A stretch of DNA of 64,000 nt, taken from assembly GCA_036023115.1 (NCBI GenBank), contig JAYKKT010000059.1:5726001-5790000 (forward strand), written 5' to 3'. The stretch comes from Brasenia schreberi (lineage: Eukaryota > Streptophyta > Magnoliopsida > Nymphaeales > Cabombaceae). Of this stretch, positions 37,701 to 49,657 are shown in pieces (position 1 is the first letter of the stretch; each line of letters opens with the position of its first letter). Under the pieces are notes generated by a model that was not told where the DNA came from, did not search any database, and worked only from the letters and a program-made list of their open reading frames with translations. The position numbers and the translations under genes were made by a program.

Positions 37701-40700
37701 AAAAATATCTCTTTCACTCTCTTTTGAGTTGAGTTTTTTATATAGGTACTCCCAAATCTTAGCTTTTGCTTCACTAACGGCCTTTTTCGCTTCCTTCTTT
37801 GCTTTCTTATAAGCTTCTAAAGTTTCACTAGTTTTCTTAGCATAATGTAATTTGTAACATGCCCTCTTTGCCTTGATTTTATTTTGTATTACTTCACTAC
37901 ACCACCAAGCTTCTTTTTGTGCCGGTATACCTCCCTTAGATACCCCTAACACATCTTTCGCCACTTTCCTAATATGTATAGCCATATTGTTCCACATATC
38001 ACAGGGTGTGCCAACATAATTCCAAACATCTCCTTGAAGGACTTTATGTTTAAATATATCTTCTTTCTCGCTTTTGAGGTTCCACCATTTAGTCAGAATA
38101 GCTCGATGCACTCTTTTCTTTTTTGACCATTTTTTTATTTGTAAATCCATAACTAAAAGTCGATGTTGGGTGGTTAAGCTTTATCCTGGAATTACCTTAC
38201 AATCTTTACAACATGCTCTATCTTTTTTCCTACAAATAAAGTAATCAATTTGTGTTTGTGATAAGCCACTCTTATAAGTAATTAAATGTTCATCTCGTTT
38301 TTTGAAGATTGTATTGACTATAAAGAGATCAAATGACATAGTAAAATTTAAAATCTCCCTACCTTCCTCGTTTATATCCCCAAAACCAAAGTTTCCATGA
38401 ATCCCTTGATATCCTAATGCCTCTTTACCGACATGTCCATTTAAATCTCCTCCTAAACAAATCATCTCCCTTTGTGGAATCTTTTGAAACACCTTATCTA
38501 ACTCTTCCCAAAAAGTTGTCTTTATACTATCTTCTAGTCCTATTTGGGGTGCGTAAGCACAAACTATATTCAAAACCTCTGCTCCTAACACTAATTTCAA
38601 CGTCATGATACGGTCACCATATTGTTTTATATCTACTACACTCTCCTTAAAATCTTTATTGATGATAATACCAACTCCGTTTCGAGCCTTTTCTTTACCT
38701 GAGTACCATAATTTAAAACCTGTATCCTCTATCTCCTTTGCTTTTTCTCCAACCCATTTTGTCTCTTGTAAACATAGAATATGAATCTTTCTCCGAATCA
38801 TAGTATCTACCAACTCCATTAGCTTACCCGATAATGTTCCAATATTCCAAGAACCAATCCGAATCTTATTATCTAAGATTAGCTTCCTTACCCCCTGCAT
38901 CCGTCTATAATCAAAATGAGAAGACCCCCTCTGGAAAATTTTCACTACATTCGGGCGGCAATGTATCGGGACTAACTTCTTTACCCACACTCGTCCATGA
39001 TGTGGGAACCCTCTTTGCAATTGATTCACTACATTCGGGCGAAAATGTAGCGGCCCTTGCTTACTTCTTACTGCATTCGGGCTCTGCAGCATGTTGCTAA
39101 GCGGGGACGCCCCAAAGCAATGCTCATAATTTTTGTAATCCATGTTATAAAAATCTGACAAAGTTTTATGCTGGCTGTCGGAAGCCTAACACAACCCTCC
39201 TCCTTTATGCGGGCTTGGGACCAGCAATGCAAGGGTGATCCCTTACATGGGTGGAGTTTAGGGGAAATAAAACCTGAAGATAAAATTAAAGGAAAACATA
39301 CAGTTGTCTCTGGATATCTCTTTTTCTAGTGTCCTTCAATGAATGAATATGGGAGAGAGAGAAGAGAGAAGAGAGGACTGCCAATGATGAGAACTAGCAA
39401 CGAGCATCAGGAGGGCTCCCTTGCTCATCTGAGGCAGGAAGCACAGGGAAAGGATCAATTTGAATCTATACAACCCTGAAAAGGAACTCTAGCGCCATGT
39501 TCTTTAATTTTTCCAAAGGAGAGAATGGTCCTTTTCTTATACTTCTAAATGAAGAGACTTCTTTCAGGTCAAAAAGTGTGTATTTCTATCATGAGATGCC
39601 TAAATCCATTTGCAACCAACCACATCAGCATGTGCATTATAACCACATCCCTTTGCCTTCCTGCAAATACAGCTTGCCAGCCACATCCTCAATGTTGTAT
39701 TATAGCGTGACATTTTGCTGCATTTAATGAAATCAATGAAAAGGTGACAACTCTCAATAAATATCAAAAGCTGACTATCTATATCAGATGCAATTTTATG
39801 TCACATGGTCATATACCTTGTATCGGTTTTGTTTAGTCAAAAGATGCATGACTCTGCCTTAAAGAAACCACATCTTAAGTGCTTTAAGCCTTGACACAAC
39901 AACTTTGTTAATGTATACACATAATTTACTAGAAGAGAATGGTATAATATAACCTGCAACCAAGAAACAAAAGAGTATCCCGAGTGACAAGAAAACCATA
40001 ATTGAGAACCTGACATTGTTTTGAGTTAAATAAATAGACTCTCAATGCAACCTGTGGTTACACATATGCATCCATACAAAATGGCAAACTGGAAGACGTT
40101 ACACCATATCTAAAGTTGAACCTATCCTGTACCAGAAAGGTTCGTCTGTCCTCCACCTATTCCTTTTATTTTTTCATTTGCTCTCTTTTCACTTGTTCCT
40201 TTCACGTATAGACTATTTCTGCAGGAAATGAACTCTCATCAAGTATGAGATTTTTCTTTATAACCTAGCCATCATATCTGAGGGATTAATATACCCATCA
40301 TAACACTCTACCAAGAATGACACATGCCCACACATGTAACGCAGGAAAGATAAGAAAAAAAAGATTGAACAAGTCAATAGACATCAAATAACCTGATTGA
40401 CATGGACACAACAATTGTATATCAAAACCCCTCGACAGAAAACTTCTACGACCGCACGAACCTTCTTTTGAACAAATGCAGGCCCACAATAGGGTCAGGT
40501 TCTGCCTTTGATCCATTCAGCTGTTGACTACCATCAGCATCTACAATTTTTGTTGAATTGTTAACTGCTCCGTCTCGAGCATTGAGTACCTCAACCTAAT
40601 AACGATGAAAGGCAGTTTAAGAAATAAGCCCATATGAATGACATCTCCACAGAACATGTGTAAACAAAATGCATCTCCACGGAGACACTTACCTCCCCAT

Positions 40701-41200
40701 TTTTCCTTGCCACCGCCAGAAGCTGCGAAATCATTAAGTTCTCACAGATAAGAAAGGGCCCTCTAGTTTGCAAATAAATGAAATATGGTGAAAAGAGAAA
40801 TAAGAGAAAAACATAAAGAACATCAAGCGTCACGCAAAAGTGTGACAAGGGGCTACAAGACTTACCGGATTGTTTGGGAAGTCGGCGAAAGAAGCAACAA
40901 GAACAGACCGAGAAGGATCGGGAACGCCCCATCTATCCACCACCTGGGGTATTCCATTGAAGCTGTGCGACTCGACAACTGCCAAAACCCCGAGAGAGGA
41001 ACAGTTCAGCTAGAAACGAAAGAAAGATCGACTGAAACTTCTCTTATTTTGGTTTCGCAATGAATTTAGGATTGAAATTGGTTCTAGTGTTTCCAGAGTG
41101 TTTCGGGTTTATGCTCACCTTTGAGAAGGCCTAAGACGTCGGAAGTGATTGCCCGAAGCGGCGGGCAACCAGCGCATTCCGTCGAGATGGTTCGAGGCAT
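18191..41200 (-). CDS. WDR74: WDR74/NSA1-like WD-repeat ribosome biogenesis protein, 12 exons, intact
   Basis: Family members (yeast Nsa1) are nucleolar WD-repeat factors of 60S pre-ribosome assembly. Minus-strand exons: 41200-41119, 40978-40866, 40722-40693, 40595-40462, 35458-35285, 35092-35029, 34870-34766, 34064-33911, 24935-24846, 24244-24189, 19099-19042, 18354-18191 (TAA). Every boundary is GT-AG, phases agree throughout, and the sum is 1224 nt (407 residues). Landmarks: [102 protein letters not shown]. These make one propeller, followed by a Lys/Arg-rich tail ([10 protein letters not shown]) that probably serves nuclear or nucleolar targeting. Introns 4, 8 and 10 carry large transposons. 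The symbol is by family resemblance. Confidence 0.88.
18355..19041 (-). other. WDR74-like intron 11
   Basis: It contains only the ultra-short LINE-tail insertion at 18672-18704. The rest is AT-rich without recognisable elements. Confidence 0.6.
18672..18704 (-). mobile_element. Ultra-short (33 bp) RTE LINE 3'-tail insertion with 18-bp TSD
   Basis: The inserted 33 bases are only the last bases of the RTE LINE (CAACAACTAAGCCTTTTCCC then ATACTAGATGGG, minus orientation). They are bracketed by perfect 18-bp repeats GCTCACCCAATGAATATA at 18654-18671 and 18705-18722. TSD plus LINE 3' end shows target-primed reverse transcription that aborted almost at once. Confidence 0.9.
19651..19697. repeat. 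(AT)n microsatellite
   Basis: About 23 uninterrupted AT units. Such a tract is likely polymorphic. It also forms the 3' tail of the adjacent minus-strand SINE-like segment. Confidence 0.95.
19700..19800 (-). mobile_element. tRNA-derived SINE-like segment with AT tail
   Basis: The minus strand reads CCCCAGTTAGTAGGGCTCTT (A-box-like) followed about 45 bases later by AAGTTTGACTCTT (B-box-like, compare GGTTCGANTCC). The (AT)n tract follows on its 3' side. Spacing and order suit a tRNA-derived SINE head. No TSD was found, so the family and borders are tentative. Confidence 0.45.
19851..22957 (+). mobile_element. RTE-type LINE copy D, full 5' and 3' ends, internally deleted
   Basis: It starts at AACTCCGACTATGTAAGGG, the same 5' end as copy C, and ends in GGCTTAGTTGTTGTTGTTG. 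Endonuclease traces: [16 protein letters not shown] and [15 protein letters not shown] (19965-20459), then a GGDFNGH-like stretch. The linker ORF is 21105-21734. RT starts at [12 protein letters not shown] (21741-21932) and stops at VPREVL. Roughly 190 bp are missing near 21735-21740. Several frame breaks make it non-coding. It shares in-frame stops with copy A. Orientation is antisense to the host gene. I could not find a convincing TSD. Confidence 0.88.
22958..24188 (-). other. WDR74-like intron 10, part next to exon 10
   Basis: No element or gene was recognised. A 97-codon plus-strand ORF (23596-23889) has no family resemblance. The acceptor and donor signals of exon 10 lie immediately beyond. 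Confidence 0.6.
24245..24845 (-). other. WDR74-like intron 9
   Basis: A short alternating CA/CG run (24301-24332) could adopt Z-form DNA. Nothing else was seen. Confidence 0.5.
25634..26372 (+). mobile_element. Small non-autonomous 8-bp-TSD element, copy 1 (739 bp)
   Basis: Perfect TSD ATTTCAAC at 25626-25633 and 26373-26380. Ends CTATGTCACA (left) and the complement of CTAAGTCACA (right) form an imperfect 10-bp TIR. Subterminal parts are rich in GGGTGCGG and CGGCGACACGG (left) and GTGTCGCACC and GTCGAGGTCGACAC (right). The body is AT-rich with a (TTTA)n run near 26250. An 8-bp TSD suggests hAT; there is no transposase. Confidence 0.9.
28226..28862 (+). mobile_element. Small 8-bp-TSD element, copy 3 (637 bp), carrying a gene fragment
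   Basis: Perfect TSD TCGTAAAA at 28218-28225 and 28863-28870. The empty site is visible in LINE copy C (near 37693, TCCTAAAA). The ends match copies 1 and 2 (CTATGTCACACGGGTGCGGG left; GAAGTGTTTGTGTGACTTAG right). It lacks about 400 bp of their middle but has about 300 bp absent from them, which encode part of an RRM. Confidence 0.92.
28457..28755 (+). pseudogene. Captured first-exon fragment of an RRM RNA-binding protein
   Basis: The open frame 28537-28761 reads [20 protein letters not shown], then [22 protein letters not shown] and IHGRTV. This is the first RRM of a plant hnRNP/Musashi-like protein: RNP2-like FIEEVS replaces the usual FIGGIS, and RNP1 is RGFDFIVF. The fragment ends ACC|GTGAGTT, a good splice donor, and about 80 bases before the ATG look like 5' UTR, so the donor gene contributed genomic exon 1. 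Copies 1 and 2 go straight from TTATCC to GTGAGTTA, sharing only CC at the joint. Confidence 0.75.
30400..33260 (+). pseudogene. hAT 2 transposase relic (BED-like start, DUF659-like core, C-terminal region)
   Basis: Pieces in order: [14 protein letters not shown] (about 30435, BED-finger start); [20 protein letters not shown] and [21 protein letters not shown] (30740-31093); [18 protein letters not shown] and [20 protein letters not shown] (31106-31321); [12 protein letters not shown] then YEAMDRE-like (about 32400-32470); a degraded dimerisation region (about 32920-33000); [18 protein letters not shown] (about 33160-33215). Small element 2 splits it at 31542-32280. Multiple stops and shifts are present. 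It retains the N-terminal part that hAT 1 has lost but is older and more decayed. Confidence 0.8.
31542..32280 (+). mobile_element. Small non-autonomous 8-bp-TSD element, copy 2 (739 bp)
   Basis: Perfect TSD ATTACCAC at 31534-31541 and 32281-32288. It has the same structure as copy 1 (the same length by my coordinates, few differences by eye), with an (AT)n run where copy 1 has (TTTA)n. It interrupts the hAT 2 transposase reading direction, so it is younger than that element. Confidence 0.92.
34065..34765 (-). other. WDR74-like intron 7
   Basis: AT-rich. No element was recognised. Confidence 0.6.
35459..35939 (-). other. WDR74-like intron 4, part on the exon 5 side
   Basis: Contains a short (GA)n at about 35826-35842 and the left TSD of LINE copy C at its end. 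Nothing else was recognised. Confidence 0.6.
36120..37169 (-). pseudogene. LINE copy C reverse transcriptase and C-terminal domain
   Basis: RT motifs on the minus strand: [39 protein letters not shown] (motif A aspartate), and [13 protein letters not shown] (motif C, FADD in place of YADD). After a frame break, [18 protein letters not shown] and, after another, [12 protein letters not shown] and [10 protein letters not shown] small loss near 36820 merges [11 protein letters not shown]. The enzyme would copy the LINE RNA at a nicked target, but these breaks prevent a full product. Confidence 0.85.
37180..37214 (+). mobile_element. Ultra-short (35 bp) RTE LINE tail insertion inside LINE copy C
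   Basis: A perfect 19-bp direct repeat TAATTTCATAGTATGACTC (37161-37179 and 37215-37233) brackets 35 bases, GTATGGGAAAAGGCTTACTT followed by GTTGTTTGTTGTTTG. These are the last bases of the same LINE family, in the opposite orientation to the host LINE. The site in other copies is uninterrupted. Confidence 0.9.
37554..38150 (-). pseudogene. LINE copy C linker region between endonuclease and RT
   Basis: A 198-codon frame on the minus strand, very Lys-rich, with [40 protein letters not shown] and [14 protein letters not shown]. This is the charged helical region found between endonuclease and RT in RTE proteins and probably binds nucleic acid. It ends at a stop where other copies read on. Confidence 0.75.
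38181..39161 (-). CDS. LINE copy C endonuclease ORF (326 codons)
   Basis: The longest intact frame of the RTE family here. AP-endonuclease-like motifs: [26 protein letters not shown] (catalytic Glu), [25 protein letters not shown] (GDxN), and [14 protein letters not shown] (the usual catalytic His at the C-terminal end is not obvious). It would nick the target to prime reverse transcription. The N-terminal 80 residues are repeat-like, with three passages resembling LHFRPNVV. A likely start is the ATG beginning MDYKNYEHC, a few codons after the frame opens. The frame ends early at 38181. Confidence 0.85.
   Translation of the reverse strand: MSDFYNMDYKNYEHCFGASPLSNMLQSPNAVRSKQGPLHFRPNVVNQLQRGFPHHGRVWVKKLVPIHCRPNVVKIFQRGSSHFDYRRMQGVRKLILDNKIRIGSWNIGTLSGKLMELVDTMIRRKIHILCLQETKWVGEKAKEIEDTGFKLWYSGKEKARNGVGIIINKDFKESVVDIKQYGDRIMTLKLVLGAEVLNIVCAYAPQIGLEDSIKTTFWEELDKVFQKIPQREMICLGGDLNGHVGKEALGYQGIHGNFGFGDINEEGREILNFTMSFDLFIVNTIFKKRDEHLITYKSGLSQTQIDYFICRKKDRACCKDCKVIPG
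39274..40461 (-). other. WDR74-like intron 4, part next to exon 4
   Basis: No element was recognised. A short GA-rich run lies near 39350-39380. The exon 4 donor is AGAAG|GTTCGT. Confidence 0.6.
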
Positions 41201-41270
41201 TATGACGCAGGAGCCGGGAGACGACACCGTCAAATGGTGGCGGGCAAAGAAAGCGGGATTCCAAAGGAGG

Positions 41271-41281
41271 TTTAGGGTTTA
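41271..41281 (-). promoter_or_regulatory. Telo-box upstream of the WDR74-like gene
   Basis: The minus strand reads TAAACCCTAAA, containing AAACCCTAA, about 70 bases upstream of the ATG. Telo-boxes are common in the proximal promoters or leaders of plant translation and ribosome-biogenesis genes, which fits the assigned product. A functional role here is inferred. Confidence 0.65.
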
Positions 41282-41299
41282 GTGTCGGCGACAGACGCG

Positions 41300-43652
<2,353 letters not shown>

Positions 43653-43724
43653 CCGTGTTTATGTTTCTATGGATTCAGCTTGAACCCAATCATGTTACCT
43701 CTGCGTTTTAAAGATACCGGGTTG

Positions 43725-43865
43725 GGTCGCACCGAAGAGCATTAGCTCAATGGCATGACACTTTGGCTCCATTGCTGCTGGTGGGGAGTTCGACTCCCAT
43801 AAGGTGCATGTGTGTGTTAATCTTCCGCCTTCTCTTGTAACAAAGAAATGAAACTCTAAGAGACA
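43725..43865 (+). mobile_element. tRNA-derived SINE, copy P1
   Basis: Contains the A box TTAGCTCAATGGC and B box GAGTTCGACTCCC with tRNA-like spacing, then a body GTGCATGTGTG...CTTCTCTTGTAACAAAGA. A second copy in reverse orientation is at 56505-56635. Sharing of both the tRNA-like head and the unrelated body shows a SINE family rather than a tRNA gene. Borders are approximate. Confidence 0.75.
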
Positions 43866-45033
43866 ACTCGTCAACCTGATTTGCCACACCTAACTAAGCT
43901 ACTCACAGGACTCCACATAGGGTGGAGGTGTTAAAGGGTGGGAAACGAGTCGGCTCCTTGACAAAGAGGCAAAGTAGCTGTCATCTGGCTCGTACTAAAC
44001 TCATTCATGTTTCGGTTTGTGATATACCTTGAACCAAAAGGTGAGCTAGTTTCTTGCGTTCTGACAATCACACCATGTGTTTGGTTCAGTTTAGTTCAGC
44101 TCGTACGCGAGCTCATTCATGCTAAAAAAACATGTCAAACCTAAGCAATTGGGTGGTACAAATATATTCAAATGGTCAAGATGAAATGTTATCTTGATGG
44201 AATGGCCAATCTAGAAACTCTTTTAGGGTAGGACGAATAGCTCCTCAAATGGTTTAGGATGGGGCGAAGTATTATAGGCTATCGATCTTAACATAGGCTA
44301 TAGACTTTAAATTGATTTTTTAAATTTTGGGTGGGGTGATCGCCCTACCTTAGCTAAATGTTGATCCACGACTGCCTTGACATAAACTATTGAGAATTTC
44401 AAATATTGTAAAACTTAAATATTAAAATAAAGTTTTTACTTCAATACAATAATTGTTATGCACCACAACTCCTTTTTATTATTCGCACGAACCGAACACT
44501 CTTAATACCCAAAATACCTTCCCACATTTCTTCTCAGTTTTTATTGGTCACTCTCTTCTTTCTTTCTCCTTCTCCTCTTCCTCTTTCTCCATCTCCCTGT
44601 CACTCTATGTTATTATCTCTTGTCCTTCTAAGTATTCATGGGAAGTGCATCAATAGCAGCACTCACAAGGTCAAAATTAGCTTGAAGCTCAGGCACCAAA
44701 CCACACTCAACACCTCCACTAATTGACTTTTGATCCTTGCAACGAAGTCCTCTATTAGCTCCATCTAGGAGTCCTAGATGAGCTAAATCAACTCAAAAGG
44801 CAGTCGTATCTTAAAATTGTTTATATTCAGCTAATTAGCTCAGTTGGGCTCAACACAAACCAAGCCCAAGGCATGTTTGGTAAGCTGAGCCTGGCCTGCT
44901 CTACGAAATTAGATCAAAAGGTTGCTTTTATATAATTTAATGTAAATATGAAAATTCAATAATGGATTTTGGGTGGAGAAGACTTCAGGTTCGGGTGGTG
45001 CAAGCTTCTTCTTTTTTTGAAATTTCAATACAA
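43866..45033. other. Intergenic DNA, nothing recognised
   Basis: Short ORFs at 44453-44726 are low-complexity Ser-rich and not convincing. Confidence 0.5.
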
Positions 45034-48000
45034 CAACTAAGCCTTTTCCCGTACTAGATGGGATCGACTACATGGATTCTTTGTTTCCACATAGCGCTAT
45101 CATGTGCCATCTTAGTAGTTAACCCAATATAAGCTAGATCGTTCTTTATTGTTTTTTTCCAACACTTTTGTGGTCGTCCTCTACCTCTTTTAATACTTTC
45201 AAAATCTAGTTTTTCATATCTTCTTAACGGTACTTCTTTTTATATGTTCAAACCATCTTAAACGATATTCCCTCATCTTAAAAGATCTTCTTGTATGACC
45301 ACTCATCCATATCAACATCTTCATTTCTGTCACATATATCTTTTGTACATGATGGTTAACTGACCAATACTCAGAACCGTAAAACATGGCAGGTCTAATT
45401 GCTGCTCTATAATATTTACCTTTTAGCTTTAATGGTATCTTCTTATGACAAAGAATACCTTTTAGCTTTAATGATATCTTCTTATGACAAAGAATACCTT
45501 ATGCTCCTCTCCATTTTAACCAACCAACATTAATTCTATGCATAACATCTCCATCAATTCTTTCATCACTCGAAAAAATTGACCCTAGTTATTTAAAACT
45601 TTTATTTGAGGGATACAATATGTGCCAATTTTAATTTCTATGTCCTCTGCAGTAACCAAATGATCAAACTTACATTCCATATATTCTATCTTTGTTTTAC
45701 TAAGTCGAAAGCCTTTACTTTCTAATGTTCCTCTCCATAGTTCCAATTTTCTATTAACTTTTTCCTTAGACTCCTCCACTAACATAATGTTGTCTGCAAA
45801 TAATATACACCAAGATACTTCATCCTGAATATGTTTTGTTAACTCATCAATCACCATTATAAATAAGTATGGACTTAAAGTTGTTCCTTAATGTAACCCA
45901 ATATTAACTTAAAAAAAGTCTTTCATTCCTTCGTGAGTCCTCACACATGTTTTTCACTATCGTGCATATCTCTTATAAGGTTTGTATGTTAATATAATAC
46001 CTCTTTTTTCTAAAGTTCTTCAAAGAACCTCCCTCGGTACCCTATCGTAAGCTTTTTCCAAATCAATAAATATAATGTGAATCTCTTTCTTTTTTGCTAA
46101 AAAATGTTCCATAAGACGTATCAAAAGGTGAATCGCTTCAACAGTAGATATGCCTGGTATGAATCCAAATTGGTTCTCTGTTGTACTCGATACTTGTCTT
46201 AACCTACGTTTGATAATTTTTTCCCATAATTTTATAGTGTAACTCTTTAACTTGATACCCCGATAATTTACATAATTCTAAATGTCTCATTTGTTCTTAT
46301 ACATGGGTGTAAGTATACTCACTCTCTATTTCTCGGGCATCTTTTGTTTTCTCCATATTTCATTAAATAGTCTTGTGAGCCAAGTGATTCCTATTTCTCC
46401 TAGAAATTTCCAAACTTATATAGGAATATTGTTTGGTCCTATTAATTTACCAATCTTCATTTGTTTAAGAGCCTCTTTGACTTCATTGTTTTGAATACGT
46501 CGGTAGAAATTGTGGTTTATATACTTTTTTTGATTTGGCTAACTCTCCTAAGCTAATACTAACATCTTTATTTGGCTAACTCTTTAACTTCATTGTTTTG
46601 AATACGTCGGTAAAAATAGTTTTTTCATTTATTTTTTATATCATCATTTGTCACTAGAATTTTTTCATCCTCATCTTTGATGCATCTAACAAAATTAAGA
46701 TCCTTAGTTTTCTTATCTCTAACCCTAGCTATCCTAAAAATATCTCTTTCACCCTCTTTTGAGTTGAGTTTTTTATATAAATCCTTCAAAATTTTAGCTT
46801 TTGCTTCACTGACGGCCTTTTTTTGCTTCTTTTTTTGCTTTCTTGTAAGCTTCTAAAGTTTCACTAGTTTTCTTAGCATAATATAATTTATAACATGCTC
46901 TCTTTGCCTTTATTTTATTTTGCTCTACTTCACTCCACCACAAAGCTTTCTTTTGTACCGGTACACCTCCCTTAGATTCGCTTTACACATCTTTCGCCAC
47001 TTTCCTAATATATATAGTCATATTGTTTCAGATATCACAAGGTGTACCAAAATAATTCTAAGTATCTCCTTGAAAGACTTTATGTTTAAATATACGGTCT
47101 TTATCGCTTTTGAGGTTTCACTATTTAGTCCGAATAGCTCGATGCACTCTTTTCTTCTTTGTCCACCATTTTACGTGTAAATCCATAACTAAAAAACGAT
47201 GCTGGGTGGTTAAGTTTTCTCAAGAAATTACCTTCCAATCTTTACAATATGCTCTACCTTTTTTTTACAAATAAAATAATCAAATTGTATTTGTGATAAG
47301 CCACTCTTATAAGTAATTAAACGTTCATCTCGTTTTTTGAATATTGTATTGACTATAAAAAGATCAAATGCCATAGCAAAATTTAAAATTTCCCTACCTT
47401 CCTCATTTATATCCCCAAAACCAAAGTTTTCATGAATACCTTGATATCCTAATGCCTCTTTATCGATATGTCCATTTAAGTCTCCTCCTAAACAAATCAT
47501 CTCCTTTTGTGGAATTCTTTGAATCACCTTATTTAACTCCTCACAAAAAAATGTTTTTAGACTATCTTCTAGTCCTACTTGGGGTGGGTAAGGACAAACT
47601 ATATTCAAAGTCTCTACTCTTAACACTAATTTCAGTGTCAGGATCCGATCACCATATCATTGTATGTCTACTACACTATCCTTTAAATATTTATTTATGA
47701 TAATACAAACTCCATTTCGAGCATTTTTCTAATCTTAGTACCATAATTTAAAACTTATATTGTCAATCTCCTTTGCTTTTTTTCCAACCCACTTTGTCTC
47801 TTGTAAACATTGGATACGAATCTTTTTCCGAATTATAGTATCTACCACCTCCTTTAACTTACCCGACAATGTTCCAATATTCCAAGAACCAATACAAATT
47901 ATTATCTTGGACTAACTTACTTACACCCACATTCGTCCATATTGAAAAATGCGAAGACCCTCTCTGCAGTTTGTTTCACTACATTAAGATGATAATATAT

Positions 48001-48222
48001 CGGGACTAACTTCTTTACCCACACCCGTTCATGATGTGAAACCCCCTCGACAATTGATTCACTACATTAAGGTGAAAATGTAATGGCTCTTGCTTATTTT
48101 TCATTGCATTTGGACTCTGCAGTGTGTTGTTAAAAGGGAACGTCATAACATAATTATCATAATTTATATAATCAATGATATAAAATCCGACAAAGTTTTA
48201 TGTGGTTGTCGAAAGCATCCCT
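45034..48222 (-). mobile_element. RTE-type LINE copy E, decayed
   Basis: Starts (plus coordinates) at ACAACAACTAAGCCTTTTCC and ends near CATCCCTTACAT, the 5' end, with about 60 bp of the 5' UTR deleted. A short TSD TCAATAC may flank it (near 45026 and 48223). Traces on the minus strand: endonuclease [20 protein letters not shown] (47626-47228) and LFADNIMLVEES (45857-45585), where the FADD box is changed to FADN. There is a local duplication at 45420-45500. It is intergenic between the WDR74-like and CRY1 genes. Confidence 0.88.
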
Positions 48223-49620
48223 TACATCAATACACGTGAAAATTTTCGCAATTTGAGATGGATGGTCGCCCCGTCCCACCACAACGTGGTTCCACCGCTG
48301 TGAAAATTGCCCAATGATTTAGCGCCAAGTTCAACTCTTAGTCATAAAATTGACTGGGCTTGGACCCAGCTGAACCTTGAACAGATTGGTAACCGTATCA
48401 ACATCACAAAAGGGCTATACAAGGATTTACCGTAATATTGTGACCCTCCAACATAAACCATTTTCGATGAAGGCCGATACCATATGCACCATCTCTATGC
48501 TAGTAGCCACATTGGCTCTAACTATCATTTGTGCAATTGAGGCTAAAATTTCAAAGGACTTCTTCTTTTACTTTGTTGGATTTACCAAGAGCGCACCTAG
48601 AAATTTTTCTCCCAAGAGGTGAAGTTCAGGCGAGATCACCCATCTAAATTTTCAAGACATTTGGATCATCCATATGGAATTCTGATTCTTTCACATTTCA
48701 TGTGAGGTGGCTTCATGCACTTGGTCCATCACTCAACTTGCACCTAATTGCCTTTACCAAAAACGTACAGAACGATTTGAATAGGCATGGCTGGTTTGGA
48801 ATCTGTCGGTTTAATTGAAACCAAACCTAAACCCGGTTAGAAACCAAAATCAGGCTTGGAATTGATTCAACCAGACTTAGAAACGAATCACCCGATTTGG
48901 ATCTGGTTACACATTCCATGAAATTGAAACCGAGTTAAAACCAGAGCTATCGATTCCAAAACACTTTTATGGGGTTTTATATAATATAATATGATTACTT
49001 GAATTTGAATTCCAAAGTCTAGCAAAAATTCGGATGCGAAATGAATAACCGAATGAATGATTTAGTCAGACCCAACGGATACGAATAGGAGCCAATTCGG
49101 ACCGGATCTTATGAGATATTTGGGTCGATTTCAGATCTTGAACGAGAGCCTTCGACATCCGTACGACCTCCTACATATGAGCACAGTGGTCAATGGTTGC
49201 TGTCGACTTCCTCGTAGGGCAGCTGCAGCCACAACGTGTGGCTGATCTTGTTCGTATTCCAATTTCCAAAACCTGACATAAAATGAAGGGGGAAATGAGG
49301 GATATCGTGTTCCTCCACAGAGAATTATTTGGTTCTTGCATCTCAAACCAAAGAGTTTCCATAATACATCAGAACAACCACTCTATCGGATTTTACCCAA
49401 CCGAATAATCCAGACATCAGACAATATTTCAGGGTGGTGATCGGATTCCCAACTAAAGCAATCTCTCTCTCTCTCTCTCTGGTGTAGAAAGTGGATGAGA
49501 AGGAGCAAGTACCACTGCATCAACGCTACCATCATCGGCAGTCAGAATTGACAGGAAGAGCACTACCACCATCTTATAGTGTTCGAATCCTTGTAGTAAC
49601 TGCGTGTGCGTGGGTGTGTG
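48223..49620. other. Intergenic DNA upstream of the CRY1 relic
   Basis: Nothing was recognised except a run of degenerate AACCAAA/GGTT repeats at about 48795-48930 and a (CT)n at 49464-49481. It probably includes the former CRY1 promoter. Confidence 0.5.
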
Positions 49621-49657
49621 TGAGAGAGAAGGAGAGAGCGGAGAGAGAGAAAGAGAG
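49621..49657 (+). promoter_or_regulatory. GA-rich 5' leader of the CRY1 relic
   Basis: A run of GAGAGA units directly precedes the ATG at 49658. GA-rich leaders are common in plant genes. Confidence 0.5.

Larger units (their letters stand above)
35940..39259 (-). mobile_element. RTE-type LINE copy C, full length (3.3 kb), best preserved
   Basis: 14-bp TSD with one mismatch: AGGGAAAATAAAAC at 35926-35939 and AGGGGAAATAAAAC at 39260-39273. On the minus strand: 5' UTR from 39259 (AAACTCCACCCATGTAAGGG), one polyprotein split by a few shifts into 39161-38181 (endonuclease), 38150-37554 (linker), 37169-36624 (RT), 36620-36438 and 36365-36120 (C-terminal), then a (TTG)n tail. A single ORF with an apurinic-like endonuclease plus RT and a microsatellite tail is the RTE design. 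It lies in intron 4 of the WDR74-like gene, sense. Confidence 0.95.

Noticed and set aside
43741..43800. A functional tRNA gene
   Set aside because: A and B box-like motifs are present, but no complete cloverleaf could be formed and the same sequence with the same non-tRNA body recurs at 56505-56635, so it is a SINE.
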